From NCBI GenBank assembly GCA_003993805.1, contig RSEF01000006.1, positions 27,189,402 to 27,253,401 on the forward strand: a DNA stretch of 64,000 nucleotides. The letters are read 5' to 3'. The translations under genes were made by a program, and so were the position numbers. Shown one piece after another: positions 38,831 through 52,121 of this stretch. The DNA is from Himantopus leucocephalus. Lineage: Eukaryota > Chordata > Aves > Charadriiformes > Recurvirostridae. Below the pieces are notes generated by a model. It saw only the letters and a list, made by a program, of their open reading frames with translations. It made no database searches and was not told the origin of the DNA. Each line of letters starts with the position of its first letter. The first letter of the stretch is position 1.

Positions 38831-40699
38831 CTGGGTAGTGCTAACATCAGAGCAAACGACAATCTTCTGTCTCAGATTTTTGTTAATCTATGAACTATCT
38901 TTACGATGTGAATGTAAATTCATTGTGGAAATATATGTTCCTCATTATTTCTTTTTCTCATTGAAATGCTAAAACATTAGGCTGCCTATTTTGTCTGACT
39001 TTCACAGATAGGTTTTAGGCACTGCTGTAGCTTGCTGACTCTCTTCTTTATTAGCATTTTGTTTGTCTGGACCTCCTTGTGGCTCTCCTCCTTGCCTAAT
39101 GACAGGTTGGGAATCCACAAGCCACCAGGACTCTTCCTGCCTCGCAGAGTCTTGCGTGTGGCTGTCCCCTGCCAATGCACCTGCAATTACCCACTCATTG
39201 CTGATGCTCTAAGAGGGAAAAGCTGTCTGGGATTATTAGCTCAGGCGTTGCTTCCCCTCCTGTATTGATTTAAATGTAGGTGTTGCACTGAAGGCCCTGA
39301 AGCTGTGCTGGCAATCCTGGTTTTGAGAAATAATGCATTCGAATGTTTCTTGTTGCTGTTTTTTCAGGAACGGTGGTGATGTCAGTTATCAGGTTAGGTA
39401 ATTAAGTTGCTGCCACCTCTCCAGAAATACCGGATTCTTACGAAGCGAGTTGGGTTGCTCTTATTATTTACAACAAGAAAGGAAAGCGCAGAGACTCTGA
39501 CTCTGTTACCCTTATCAGCAATGAGCGCCTCAGTGAGGCAGGAGAAGGTCCTATTTCCAAGATAATGGGTTTCCCTACCAAATACAGCTGTTGCTAGTGG
39601 AAAATAAGGAGTGGATTTTCTAACACAAGGGAAGACTTGTGCTTTTGAAATATTATTTTGATGTAGATTGAATAGAGATTTTAAGAGAAAGTGTCTTGTG
39701 AAATCAAACTTTCACCCATAAAATCTTGAAAAGATTTTATTTAGATAAAATGGAGATACTGGATTTTTGTGTCAACTTTATGTGCACATGCACAAAAACA
39801 TAAATGTGTATAATCATCTAAGCATTTTACACAGAGAGGTTGTTTTACGTAACATGAAAAAAACATTTTGGAAATTGTAAAAAAAAAAAGGCTTTATAAC
39901 AATTTTAAGTGATGCTTTAAAAGTAATCAGAATTGCTTCTAAAACATTTTGCCAGGAGGAAAGCTGAATGGTTTTTGTTATATAAGCAGTAACAGAAGTT
40001 TCTGTCTTGTACTCTAACTTTTAGCAACTTATCTCAACAGGATAAATAATATGTCCAAGGTGAGACTAGAAAATTTTGGGTAATGTAGAAACTATGTTAA
40101 GATATCGTGAATTTTAGTCTGTAACTGCTACAATCAGAAAGATTTTTCTTTCATCTCAGCACCTGCTAAGGCATTTATCTGCCTGGCAGAAGCTTTTCTA
40201 ACATTTTGCCCTTCTGTTGTAGGCTGGTCCAAACCAAAATTATATAGACACACATGAAGGAGATGTGGGGCAGCCCAAATTCCAGGCTCAAACTTTGCAG
40301 CTGGGTTTGCAGTGCTTAGAAACAATAGACCTTGGGCTAAGCACCCAGAATGTTGGAAATTTTGAGATTTCAGTGAAAGCTCATGCATAGTTCTTCTTTG
40401 ATGTCAGCTTCACTCGGAATTCTGTCTCTTCTTTTGATCCTTTTGGTGCTCAGAGTTGAGAAACTCTGTGCAGAATTGCCAATTTGGTTAAAGCTTCCTG
40501 CTAAGGTAGCTGTTCATTTTAACTAGTAGATGCAACCATAAATCACCAGGAAAAAACAATACTTTAAAAAATCAGACTGCATCAGCATCTATCATTGGTT
40601 CTACTACATCACTGAATTAGCAGCCAACCTCAGCTCCCTTAGGCAGATCAATCACACTGTTAACAGGTTCCCATGATACCACCCCACAGCAACCAGTCT

Positions 40700-40840
40700 C
40701 TACTTGTTATATCCTGCACAAAATATCACCAACTCTTCCCTTATCTTTATACTAATCCCCAAATGTTTAGCGCACCAAAATCTCTGGAACAATCTGCCCA
40801 CAACCAAGAGGCACATCACCAGCGTCAGGGCCGCTTTTCA
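40700..40840 (+). mobile_element. Possible remnant of a LINE reverse-transcriptase C-terminus
   Basis: The plus-strand frame contains NLWNNLPTTKRHITSVRAAF (about 40771-40830). This resembles the pattern LWNsLP..iR...s...Fk that closes the reverse transcriptase of several non-LTR retrotransposon groups. Some residues before it (a Tyr/Phe-rich stretch ending in APK in a neighbouring frame) also fit, if a frameshift is allowed. The similarity is short and no other LINE block was recognised nearby. It may be chance. Confidence 0.28.
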
Positions 40841-43800
40841 AGTGTCCAGACAATCAGCACTGGCTTGTTTCATGGCATGCAAATTGGCTTGGAAGAAGAG
40901 AGACAGTCTTTCCTCCCGGGCAATCAGCACTGCTAAAGCCATCATGGGCAGACTGGGAGTGAATCTGAGACTGTCCTGTCCATTCCCATTCTCAAAACAT
41001 TATATGAGATTGTGGCCATGTCACATCTGGCCTCTTAGGGAATATGCAATAAGCTAAACCATTTCCCTTGCAGATGACAGATGGGATTGGGGGAGGAGGG
41101 TCTGATGAATAGCACAAAGACCTCTCCATGAATATCCGTACATCTTATTGATGCTAGAACTAAAGCTGGTATAGCTTGAAGCAGAGGGAAGGCTGTTTCT
41201 GAAATTACTAGGGAAGCAATATGGAGCAAGAGATTTTCACCTTGAACAAAAAAAAAAAAAAATTAATACATTTTCTAAGCCTCACAAATAGGGAGAGTTG
41301 AACAGTCTCCTGAAAGAGTTTAAGGACACTAGAAAATGCTTAGATATTCTCGCCATCGAGATAAACAGACACAGAAGGGAGGAGTTAATGGGTGACATAT
41401 TCATTTTCTTGATCAGCAAGAAGAGAGGCTCTCCAAAGCCATGGGTCCTAAGTCTGTGTGGACTGACGCTGATGTGAATAACTAAAAGCGATTACCCCGT
41501 GCAGCATCAAGGTATCAATGGATGCTTACATTGTATGAAAGTACATCTTTATCAGCTGGTGCTTGGACTCCGTATGTGTCAGTGGAGAGTGGAGAACATC
41601 ACTCCAGTGCTTGGAAAACTTACAGTATAGACACAGGGGCTTAGGACCCTCTATTTTGACATGCAAACACTGCTTACTGTCTGCGTCATCAAACTGATGC
41701 ACTGTTAAGGTGGCAAAGCATTGAAGTCTTCCTTCTCCCGTGTTGATTTTGCTGTTCTCCATCTCCTGTTTCACCATCTGGGATGCAGTCTCTTTCCAAG
41801 AACAGAGTCACACGGAATAACTGGGGTGCAGCTGCCGCTTTTGCAGCCCCAAGGACCTCTGCAGCCTGCTTGAGGCCTTGTGATCCAGTTGGTAAAGGAG
41901 GCTATTAAATGGATTGCTTCTCTATTCTTAATGAAAGTTAAAGTACAACACTCCACCCCACTGGGAGGTGGTAAGTCACTGCGAATTCAGTGAAATAAAC
42001 ATTCATGACCACGAGTTGAATCTCACCTGGATTTCCCCAGGTTTGGGTGGTGGTCTGCTTGGCTTTTGCAAGGAAGGATGAAAAGCATGAACTCTGCTCC
42101 CCCAGAGACAGAAAAACTGATTTTTTCATAGATCTGGGAGCAATTTTTGATTTGTTTCCACACTGAATTCATCTGGGTTCTGCAGAAGCAATTCCTCCTC
42201 TCACCCAAAGGGTGTTTTAGCTGAGCCTTACAGCCTTGCCTTCAGCAAGTATAGTTCAAGTTCAAAATGTATTTGCTCCTCTGTAGTCTGCTGGAATGGC
42301 AGGACTCCAACTCAGAAAGCTGCCTGCAGCCTCAGAGAAACTTTAATGCTGAATGAAATGGGCTTTAAATGGGAGAAAGGTGGTGTTGCTGGAATATTTT
42401 CTATTGTACATCCGCTATGGGGTTGGCATCTCTGTGACTAAGTGATTAGGAGTGCCTGGACATGCTATACTGAAGTTCTATCAAAGCAGATCTCAAATTC
42501 AAGAAATTCTGTTCATGTGTATGTTTTCCCCTAGCAGATGAACGTTATCGCCATGACAAAAAATAGTATAAAGATCGGAGAGAAGGTTGACATGTAAGGA
42601 AGAGGGTATGTCTCCTATTTGCATCCTGCAGATATCTTGTCAATTAACGTTGCTGCAGTTAAATTCACAGCAAATGGACCTTGAGTCTCAGCTAATGCAA
42701 CAGTTCTTGAAGTTTTAGCGGCTCAGTTTTATCTGAGCAAATGCAGGCTCAAAGCATGTGAATCATCTCTGAGTTTTTAAAAAGCAGCTTTATTTAAAAA
42801 AATGAAAGGTAAATGACTTCAGATGGCAAACTGCACTGGGAGAGCTAAATAAGGAAAAAATATTGTTACAGTGACAGTAATATTAGCTGCCACAAACAAA
42901 ATCAGTCAATAAAAGCACTTTAGAAAGTTAAAAAGCCAAATGAATGAATAAGCCTCTCCCTAAATTCAATATTCCCTTGTATAAAATATTAGCACTCGGA
43001 CTAAAATCACCTCCTGAGTATAGTATTTTTTTCTGTTTTATCAGCAGTCTCTCTCTTCCACCTAGTAAATTCATTTATTTGTTCAAAACTGCTGTGTGTT
43101 GCCAGCACTTTCCAATACACGTATATAAGATAATGCACACTTCATCCACCCTAAATCTCCCATTCCACAGGTTATTGATTTAGCCATACTGCTGTAAAGA
43201 CAAACAGCCAAATTCTCTGCCTTTCTCTGACTCAAGTGACCAAAGCTTCTCTTGCTTGATGAAATCTGCCTCTGATAATGAGGGCACTGGGGACTATGTT
43301 TGCACGTGGCCAAGCATGGAGCCTGTGTTGAAAGTCACTTGCCCACCCTCCCGGTGGCTCACAATTAAGGTTATGCTCTGATGCAGGTTCAGTCCAAGCT
43401 GCAGAGGCTTTCTGAAGGGTGAAAAGCCAATCTTTGTCTGTAGAGCCCAGAAGTTCTTCGCTAAGAACAAGTAGAGGCAAGGAAGAGCTCTTCATCAGCA
43501 AATCTATCCCAACTTGCCTTTTTCTAAGCAGCTGAGGTAAGGAACTTGAACAGTGTGTCGGCTAATAGTCAGCAACACAGGTAATCCAAAACGTCCCAGA
43601 GACTGGATTGCTTACACTAGGTTTTGGGACCTGTGTTTCTGTCAGGAACACAGAAATCCCACCTAAAATACCAGTTCTGTGAAGAGTTAACACTGCCTAC
43701 ATGAAGATTTTCTATCATAACAATGTGGAGTGATGTGTGTGACCCCTCGTGTTGCCAATGACTCTGTCCAGGACTGTGAGCCAGCCAGCCCATCTCCTTT

Positions 43801-46800
43801 CTTGAGTAAAGCCTCATAAGTTTCATCACCCTTAACTCCTGATCTGCAGGAGGTTGTGAGGTCTGTACTTTCATGCACTTTTGAACGTACCTGGATCAAC
43901 AAGGCTTACTCTGCACTTTCTGTCTGCAAGACACACTTGAATTTTGAGCTAGACTTCACCTAGTTGATTTGGGAAATTTTGACCCTGCCTTCCAGGTAAG
44001 AAGCCAGGGCAGTGACCCAGGCTTCCTCCACCTCCAGGGAGGGTTTCTGTGGCCCAGTGTGTCAGAAAGAAAATTCAAAGAGGACTCCCAGGATTTCAGC
44101 AACACATACTGTGGCTGCTTCCGTAGGGCATCTTCCTTTTGTGAGCACACAAACTCTGGTTGTATTGTCCAGCCACCCTCTGATGCTACTTACAGTCTTC
44201 CACAATAAATCTCTGATTTACAAACTCTCTGGTAGTCACCTAAAATTGTCACAAATGAGTAGGAAGAAGTAAGAGCAGAACAGCCCCTAGTTGGCAGCTG
44301 TGGTTGTGGTTTTCCTTTTCCAGAGGCAAACATATGACGTGAACATTTAAGAACTACCTGAAAAATCTTCTGGGGGCAGGAGGGAAAACAAGGAAGAGAA
44401 GAGGCCATGGCACATTGCTTTTCCTTCTCTGCATGACCTGTTTCATAACTCTTGCAAGACAAAACTCAAAGGAAGCCACATACAACAGGTTGACTTTGAA
44501 TGAGTAGAAGGAGCTGGAGCTGGTCCCTCGGCACATACCAAATGCCCTGATGCCCTGGTGCCCAGGTCCTTCACAGCCAAGGAGTTGGGCTGCTTTCCCT
44601 TTATTTATCAGTATGTCTTCACTCCTGGATCCAGCATCACATCAGCCCATTCCTGCAGCAACCCAGCAAACAAAGGACAACTGTTTGCAGTTCACTTCCA
44701 ACTACCAGATAGTACCAAATCTGATGTTTTTCTGTTTGTTTATTTTCCCTGACAAGGACATCTGTTTACTAGAACTCATCTCCAGCTTTAGTGAACATCA
44801 AAAGGGATGTCTGTGAGACTGCAGCTGGATTTAGATGGTACAAAGCCCTTCAAGTGACTATTTAAATCTCTTTTTCTCTTCTGCATCCCCAGTTCCCAAA
44901 TAAAGATGGGTTAATTTTAAATGCATCTGGAGCTTTTGGAAATTAATTTAATGTGACTGTCCTAACCTGTGTTTCAGGATCATCTTTGGGGTTAGATGTA
45001 GCATTTATTGCTTAAAAAAAAACAAAAAAAAAAAAAAAACAAGCAGAAAAGAACATCTATCCTAAAATACATACATGTGTCCTTTTTCTTCAGTAAAAGT
45101 AGGTATCTAGAGAGATGGGGGGAAAGCTAGTAAATTGGGGAGCTTTCTTCTTTGTTATTCCTCTCCTCCTTATATCAGCCAGCAAACACTTAATCTCAGG
45201 AAGATCTGATTTAGGAGTACTGTGCTTTCATGTTGTTGCCTATATGACTGTTTATTTAGTTGTGAGTTGATTGATTAGGAAATAAGTGCTTTTCAAGTTG
45301 ACAGTATAAATAATGAAACTTTATTAGTGATATATGTGACACATTTAACAATGCTAATTTTCTATACTGCTCTGTATAATTCACTTGCCTTTTTCAGTAG
45401 GCTGTAAACAATAGAAGGTTTGAGGGAAATCGCTAATTTGTTGGCTTTTTAAAAGGCAGTGGAAAGGAGTCCAGAATTTAGAAATATTTCCAGAGTGCCA
45501 CCTAGTGGAAAACGAAGTGAAGCCACATGAAAACTGAACTCGAATACAGCTTTGGAGAGTACATCTTAATACACAAAACTGTCTTCGTTTTCTTCTGCAG
45601 CTAAACACAGGCAGCTACTAAGGGCTTTTACGCAGTTTAGTGATGATTGCAAAACTGTATTTATTTCTTTTTTATTTTTATTAAAAATATATGTATGATA
45701 GAAATAATGAAAATAAATGCCTTCTCTGCTTTTAGCTTTTTGAAAAAAAAAAACCCAAAAAACAACAACAAATGTCTGGCCTGAGCTCAGACTTATGATT
45801 TGATTTGATAATCTTGTGTTGTCATATTTCAAAAGCTTTGTCATTAAATCTTGATTTCATTTTCACTCTTTTAATTAAGATATAGACCTTTACATTTAAA
45901 ATGGCGATATGTATAAATTTAAGACCACTGTTATGAAAAAGGCTTTAAAACAAAAGAGCTTCAAAAAATCATGTTGATGCCTTGTTGCTTCCAGGTGTGG
46001 TTTTATCACAGGTGGTGCTTGGTGCTCCTTAGCAAAGCCACAGCTCCTGTGGTCCTGTGTTTACAGCAGACGCTTTGCTACCCTTAGAGCAGGTTTCTTC
46101 TACCACTTAACATCTCATTACACAGGTGGTCCTAAGGGAGACTAAAAAACCCTGATTCTGCTGTTTCTGCAGATGCCGAATTTGCAAGTATGGCCCCAGG
46201 TTTGATGGGGAAAATACCAGGAACTCACCAAATTCTTCTCACTTGCGGGTGCCTGGGAGGTGAGCGGGGCTCGGCTCGGGCGGGCTGGTGTGGTGAGAGG
46301 GCAGGGGATAGTGGGCACATCAGCCTGTGCGGATAAATATTTTTTCATCTGTCTACCTGTCCACTGTATGTAGATCAAGCATAGTGTTTCATAACCCAGA
46401 CGGCCCCTTGTTGTTGTTTTTGCGAGATCCCAGGCTTTTGCAAGTAAACCTTGCAATTTAGGCAGCCTGAGTAAACCTGGGGCTGCAGTCTTCGCTGCCT
46501 TTAGTGCTGAGGGTATGGAGCAGGGCCATCGCTGGGCGATGCTGAAGATGCTTTTCTGAGGAAGGATCACATTTGGACAGGTGTGTGCATCTCTTCTGTT
46601 ATTCCTGCCTCCTGGGAGGGGAGTTTGGGGATCTTAAAATAACAGTTTAATTTATGAGCAACCCCTGATAAAGGGTGTTGGTGCTGTGTTGGAAGTGTCC
46701 CCTAGCTTCATTAATTTGGTAAAGATTTACAGCAGTATACATTCTGAGAAGTGTGTTTTGCACCCGATATCTCTGTGGTAGATGTTTTTGTCTTTCCAGT

Positions 46801-47799
46801 CAGAGCAGGAAAATCAAATCTGCTTCACTTTCATTTCTATCTGCTTCTTAATTAATGTTCCTCAAATTTCTCTTCTACTTGTGGCATAGTGCAGGGAATA
46901 ATTTACGTCAAAAAAGAGTTGTAATTCCATTCCCAATGACTGGCTTTAGGACTTAAAAATGTTTTCAGTAAGCACATAATCTGGGCGGGTTGTGCATCCT
47001 TGAGAGAGATATATTTTTTTATCTATAGTAAAAGTAATACATTATGGAGGCTAAATGTAGAGTATTGTTATGTCCATTTGGTATACAGCACTGGTAAGTT
47101 TATTGATCTCAAGATGAGATTACAAGAGGGGAATGGCAAGAAAATTCTGATGAGAAATGCAATGTGAAACTGAGGCAGGAAGATTTTTTTATTCCTTCTG
47201 AATTTTGCATAAGCTGTGAGGGGGAAGACTCTTACAACAATACCAGTGAGCAATTAACAGGCAAAAGGAGTAGGGATGATGTGGTGTGCAAAATAATGCT
47301 TCCTGCCCACTTTAATGCAAGCTCTGCTTCTGCCTTTCTTGGGTAAACTGCAAAATGATGTAGAGCTCACCCTTGCAGCCTGCACATCTGTAAACCCAGA
47401 AGAAGAACAATTTGTCAAGGAAAACGTTTAATGGCAGCATGGAGAGTTCTCTTTCCAAATGTGCTTCTAAGCTGTTGTTGGCAGTAGGGGGAGAGAAACA
47501 GGGGTGGAAAGGGAAGGAGCAGAGAGGAGGTACTGTGGTACTAGGGGAGGCTATGTTTTCTAATGGGGTCAAAAAAAGTAGATTGAGTGTTGTATGTACT
47601 AGGGTATATTATCAGTTTTACGGGTAGGTATTTCCCTATACCTAAGGGCTCTCAAATTCTTCTGAGAAGATCATGTTAATTATCTGTTTGGAGGTGTAGC
47701 GTAAGAGATGTTTCCCTCTAGTGGTATTGTTTTCTGAAAGAGGAGCTCTAGCATAATTATATTTTTATGGTTCTTGGTACTTGTAGAGTGGGATTGAGA

Positions 47800-47811
47800 T
47801 GTGTGTGTGTG
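47800..47811. repeat. (TG)6 simple repeat
   Basis: Six TG units. Short and with no evident role. Confidence 0.8.
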
Positions 47812-48875
47812 ACTGGAATCTGGAAGGAAAGAAAGGGATGGGAATGGCAGCTATGAATGGTGCAGGCCTGTAACCAGGAGATACAACTGTGGGAGTTCAA
47901 ATAAGCGATAAGAATCATGATCTTCTGAGAGTCACAGGTTGGCTTCTGCTTCCATGACTGATGTGCCTGCACACAAATGACTGCATGTGGGCACCATAAA
48001 TAACTTCCATGTCTCCGAGAGCTGTGCTTGTGACACCGATAATCGATAAAGTTGCACTTCTTCTGCATTTATTTTTGTATTTCACTTCTGCTTTCCCCAC
48101 TGAGGTTGATTCACTCCACTGCAGTTTCAAACAGATCCATTAGATCCTTTTAGGTTGAGTTTTGAAATCAGCTTGTTAGAGGAACGTTTTCAGTTTTCAC
48201 TCTTATTGCGAAATCACTCCTACTTGGATCTTGCCAGTTTCCCGAAGGAGTTGTGAAGGCTGACAGACAGTGGTCTTATAGAAGCAGGAAATCAAACTTT
48301 ATGCCCCTGGAAAAAAAGAGAAATTTGTAGTTTTAGCTTAGTGACAAACAGCTCCTCGAACTCTGGAAGATCCTCTGGTGTTTGACTCAAAGTATTTGAT
48401 GTTTTTTCCTATAGAAAGAAAACATCCTAAATCATGTCTGGAGATGTCTCCAGTTGATTAGTTGTGGGTATTTTTACTCCCTCTGAGCCTAGTTTTATTT
48501 CACTCATGGGAACCATTTATACAGGCGGAAGAACATGCACACTCTTGAATTATCTTTGTTTAGCTAATATCTCTAAAATACTTTTGTAACTGCTTAAAAT
48601 ATGTGACCCGCACAAAATACACATACGAGTACAGTGTGATAAAAAGGTTTGTGTGTCACTTTTGCATCTTAAACTAACCGAGCAGGACAGAAGACACTTT
48701 CTACTGCATCAGATATTCTTCCCTTCCCCCTTTACCTTGTTGGTCACTGTCAGCACAGATGAAGTCTATCTCACTAATTGTCGAGCCTGGGAGTCCACTT
48801 GCATCTCTCAACATACTGCTCCTAATCTGATGTTTTCTAACATGCTGTTTTCACCACGCTTCACCTGGTTTGTTG

Positions 48876-48902
48876 TTTTTTTTTTTTCTTTTTCATACTT
48901 AG
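48876..48902 (+). promoter_or_regulatory. Splice-acceptor-like site ahead of the candidate ORF
   Basis: A near-unbroken pyrimidine tract (48876-48893) is followed by CATACTTAG ending at 48902. This is a good match to a vertebrate 3' splice site. If used, the exon would begin at 48903 and carry 66 bp of 5' untranslated sequence before the ATG at 48969. Polypyrimidine tracts are common in this window, so the match alone proves nothing. Confidence 0.28.
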
Positions 48903-48968
48903 TTGGTCAATGTTTTCTTTAAGAATCTGTTAGTGATTGCAGTTCTTCATAGTTGTTATTAAACCGTG

Positions 48969-49187
48969 ATGAGTTCAGGCCAAAGCACCGTGAAGTTAAT
49001 GAAAGTCTTTGCATTGATTTTCATACTTTTCAGTGTCTGTGCTATGTATTCATTTCAGTGGCCGTTGGATCAATCCCCTCAGAATGCTCCAAGATTAGCC
49101 AAAAGTGGAAATAAAGTACCATGGATACAAAAGTCTCAAACAGAAGTCATAGACGAGAATCTTCTTGTTGCAGATGAATTTATTTAG
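48969..49187 (+). CDS. Candidate 72-residue single-pass membrane or secreted protein, unrecognised
   Basis: I do not recognise this protein and its coding status is uncertain. The frame starts at the ATG at 48969, directly after an in-frame stop at 48960, and ends with TAG at 49185-49187. Residues 1-12 form a short basic end (Lys9, Lys12). Residues 13-29 are hydrophobic (VFALIFILFSVCAMYSF) and could be a signal anchor or uncleaved signal. Residues 30-72 are polar, with two Trp, Pro-rich to the middle and acidic at the end (EVIDEN, DEF). There is one cysteine, inside the hydrophobic segment, and no zinc, disulfide or enzyme motif. Context is what lifts it above the other short frames: a long pyrimidine tract ending in TTAG lies 66 bp upstream and AATAAA lies 131 bp downstream, as in a terminal exon. 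The arrangement could equally be chance, or a long non-coding RNA exon. Confidence 0.27.
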   Translation: MSSGQSTVKLMKVFALIFILFSVCAMYSFQWPLDQSPQNAPRLAKSGNKVPWIQKSQTEVIDENLLVADEFI

Positions 49188-49317
49188 TTGACTATTATAC
49201 AAACACAAATATAGGAAAAGGCACGTTACTCTAAGTGTTAATGTAAGAGTTGTATCTTTTTAATTACTCTAGAGTGTGTAAGAAAATTAGTCTGGTAAAT
49301 ATTTCATTAGCAACTGT

Positions 49318-49323
49318 AATAAA
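49318..49323 (+). promoter_or_regulatory. AATAAA polyadenylation signal candidate
   Basis: A canonical AATAAA hexamer lies 131 bp after the stop codon of the candidate ORF at 48969-49187. Downstream sequence becomes T-rich with scattered TG (49350-49385), as expected of a cleavage region. The hexamer is frequent by chance in AT-rich DNA; only its position makes it notable. Confidence 0.28.
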
Positions 49324-52121
49324 ATATTGATTCCGATTTCTCCATTAATCCATATTAGTTTGATTCTGTACTTCTTTCACTTTTAATAATTTAGCAAAAT
49401 CTTTTAGTGGGCACTTCCCCCTCTAAGTACCCCAGGATGGGAAAAAAAAATCACTGTGGAAACACAATTTTTCCCCACCCCCACCCCATGCCATCTCTTC
49501 TAATCCAGTTAATTACACATCATGTCATAACCTCTGGTTTTATTTTATTTTTTAGTATAAACTAAACAGTTAATCTTTTCTTGAAAAAAGCCTTCCCCCA
49601 TACTTTTAAGCCTCCAAAATGACTGCTCATAACAGGAGCTAATTAGCACACAGTGGTATTTCTGAATGGATGCTATGCAAAAGAATCCTAACATATTTTT
49701 ATGGGTAAGAGCAAAGCGTTTGTATTTTAGAGAAAGGCTGGTCTATTCTGGTGAAGGTGGAAGCTTGTAAGAAAACCCAAAGCACGAACTAGAGACAAAG
49801 TAGGACAGGGGAGAAGTTAGGATATCAAAAATCTTGTTCCTTTGCCTGTTACCTTGTAAACATGGTTATGCAATAAGGCTCACAATTGGGATATCTAGTC
49901 TCATACAGATCTTTCCAATAGTAAGTAGATTTTTTTTTTCTTTAAAGCAGCTGAAGTCAAAGCAGTGCTTTGACTAAATATGCTAATCATTTACCACTAT
50001 TTGTAATTACAAAGTATGAGTTTAATCTCATAATATTTGCAGTAGTACATTAGCACAAAATCTGCTGATGGATTCCAATTTCTTTTCTTCTAGAAAGTCA
50101 GAGTACAGGGTGGCTCTACCAGTTCCTCAGTGGCAACTGTGTAATTGTATGTTAATAAATATATAATGGTTTAATACAAGTTAAATACCGAGTAAACACT
50201 TGGAAAATATATATTCAGCTTGATCTTCTAAAATCTGGTGTAAATGGCCAGCGGTAGTTCCCTTGCAGTCAATTTCCTTGGAAGTATTTGGCTTTTTCTT
50301 TAATTCCTCTTAGTGCTGAAGAAACCTGCTGCATCTTAAGTATTTACAGTAGAAGAACCATAAATATGGAAACAAAGCCATTAACCATGCTAAAGTTTAA
50401 CTGGCAGACTTTTAGCACAGTGTTTATGGCACACTCTTGGTCATCAAACCAGTGAAAGTAGTAGTTAATGCCCAATGTAGCAGCTAATTTCTGCCACATG
50501 GTATTTGTCTGAGAAATTAGCCTGGGAGTGAGCCAGCGGATATTGCACGGTTTCACTAACTTTGCAGCTCTATTAGTTTGAAGTCAGGAGTTCAGACATG
50601 GCCTTGACAAGCATATGATTCTGTGCTGCACTGCCTGTCCTGGGAAGCTGTTTAGTTTTTCTATATTTAACAGATGAAAATGTCTCCAGAGTTCATCAAA
50701 CACGTACTCAAGATATCACAAGCTGCAGCTGGCAGCTGTAAGCTCTGCAGTTCAAGGTGAATGGGACACTAATTAGTAAGTATATAGGGTTATCAGCGCA
50801 TGCAACACCCACTTTTTTTGAGCAGAGGGGGAAAATGAATTAATAGTCAAGAGAAGGAGGGCCCTTCTCCAGCTGCCTCCAGCTCTGCTGAGGCTCTCGT
50901 TCCCCCATCTACCCACAGGCTTCCAGGGCGAGCGCTGGAGAGAGCTCCTGCAGGCACAGCTGTGAGCACCAGGGGAGCCTTTCAGGGCTGGTTGGCACTG
51001 GGGAGAGCCAGCTCACCCCTGGAGGAGGTCAGACTCAGGCTCTGGGTTGCTTTGTCCCCTCCCAACCACTTCACACGCTGAAAGCCTGGTAATGCTGCAG
51101 GCTCCAAAAACACTCTGCAGCCTGAGGTTATGGGAACTATCCTAATGCCAGCGAAAACTAGCAGAGAGCAACAGCTGGCTGATAAGCAACCTCTTTTCTG
51201 GTGTCAGCAGAAATTGAGGGTGAAAGAGAAGATGGGACTGAAAATGGCTGGAACACCGAGTTGAATAATAACCAGGGAATGGTCCTTCTTAAAGTGGGAA
51301 AGAGCAAGATTAATGTGCATTTTACCAAGAGAGAACACTTTTGCAATTGCTATTAAGTATCTAGAAGGCCCTAATTCAAAATACAGATAATTTACTGTAA
51401 ATCTTTCCACTGACTGCCATATTTTCAGTAACTCTTTGCTGTAAATTTAATAGCTGCAGGAAAAAATCAGTTCAATGTATGTAGAATCACACCCTTCTCA
51501 AATCTTTTCCTCTTTCCAACAGCCATTCTTTCAGGACTCAGAAACACATTTCTCTGGGTAGGAATCCCATCTGTATAATTTTGAATTATCCAAGATAAGC
51601 CTGGGGGATAAAATTAAAAGCCAAGTTTGATGAGGTTGGTTCTTAACTTCCTTGTCATTTGGCTGTCAGGGACATTGATTCTTTAGATGGCTTTAAGTCT
51701 GACAGCCCATATTCCTAGTAAATCCAGAATTAGTAACTCGGAGTTCACAGAGATCTCAAACTAATTTTTGTCAGAGGTTTTTGAAAATGTAGGTTACACA
51801 AACTCATCTGTGGTTCAATAGCTTTGCTGTCTCCTCCTGTAACTGAGCTTTTCATTCTTACCCAGCTGATTCTCCACTGCATTCCTCTTACTACAATATA
51901 GTCTCCTTAGTGTGCAGTCGAGCGTCTGCAGTGAATGGGAGGGAAGGTGAAAGCTTCATGCATTACAGAAGTAGCATAAGAAGGAATAAGTTACTCAGAT
52001 GTCAAAGCAGTAGCCAGTCTAACCAAAAGGATGGTATGATTATCTGGGAATGTTCAGGGAAATGTACAGAAAATCACAAGGTGAGGTTCTGCAGGCATGG
52101 AAAAAAGCGAAGCTGCCTTGC
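49324..52121. other. Unique non-coding DNA
   Basis: Includes a GC-rich stretch at about 50850-51120 with poor CpG content, and the old repeat fragment at 50215-50290. No gene was recognised. Confidence 0.5.
50215..50290. repeat. Possible ancient palindromic amniote repeat fragment
   Basis: AATCTGGTGTAAATGGCC (near 50231) followed by GTAGTTCCCTTGCAGTCAAT (near 50253) is a degraded form of a well-spread old amniote repeat. Its core reads like 'ctggtgtaaat...tagctccattgaagtcaatgg' and is often palindromic. Only one arm is recognisable here. The call rests on remembered phrase order, not on a database match. Confidence 0.35.

Larger units (their letters stand above)
38831..48875. other. Unique non-coding DNA
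   Basis: Apart from the possible LINE tail at 40700-40840 and A-rich runs near 41248-41263 and 45015-45040, only short frames are present. The longest (46142-46570, minus, 142 codons) overlaps a GC-rich part near 46250-46310 and shows no domain. Many overlapping minus-strand frames at 43083-44536 look like chance. Confidence 0.5.

Noticed and set aside
45005..45015. TTTATTGCTTAA, partly like a known microRNA
   Set aside because: Only the first part matches and there is no hairpin partner.
46142..46570. 142-codon minus-strand frame
   Set aside because: No domain, signal or splice context; it overlaps a GC-rich tract where stop codons are rarer.
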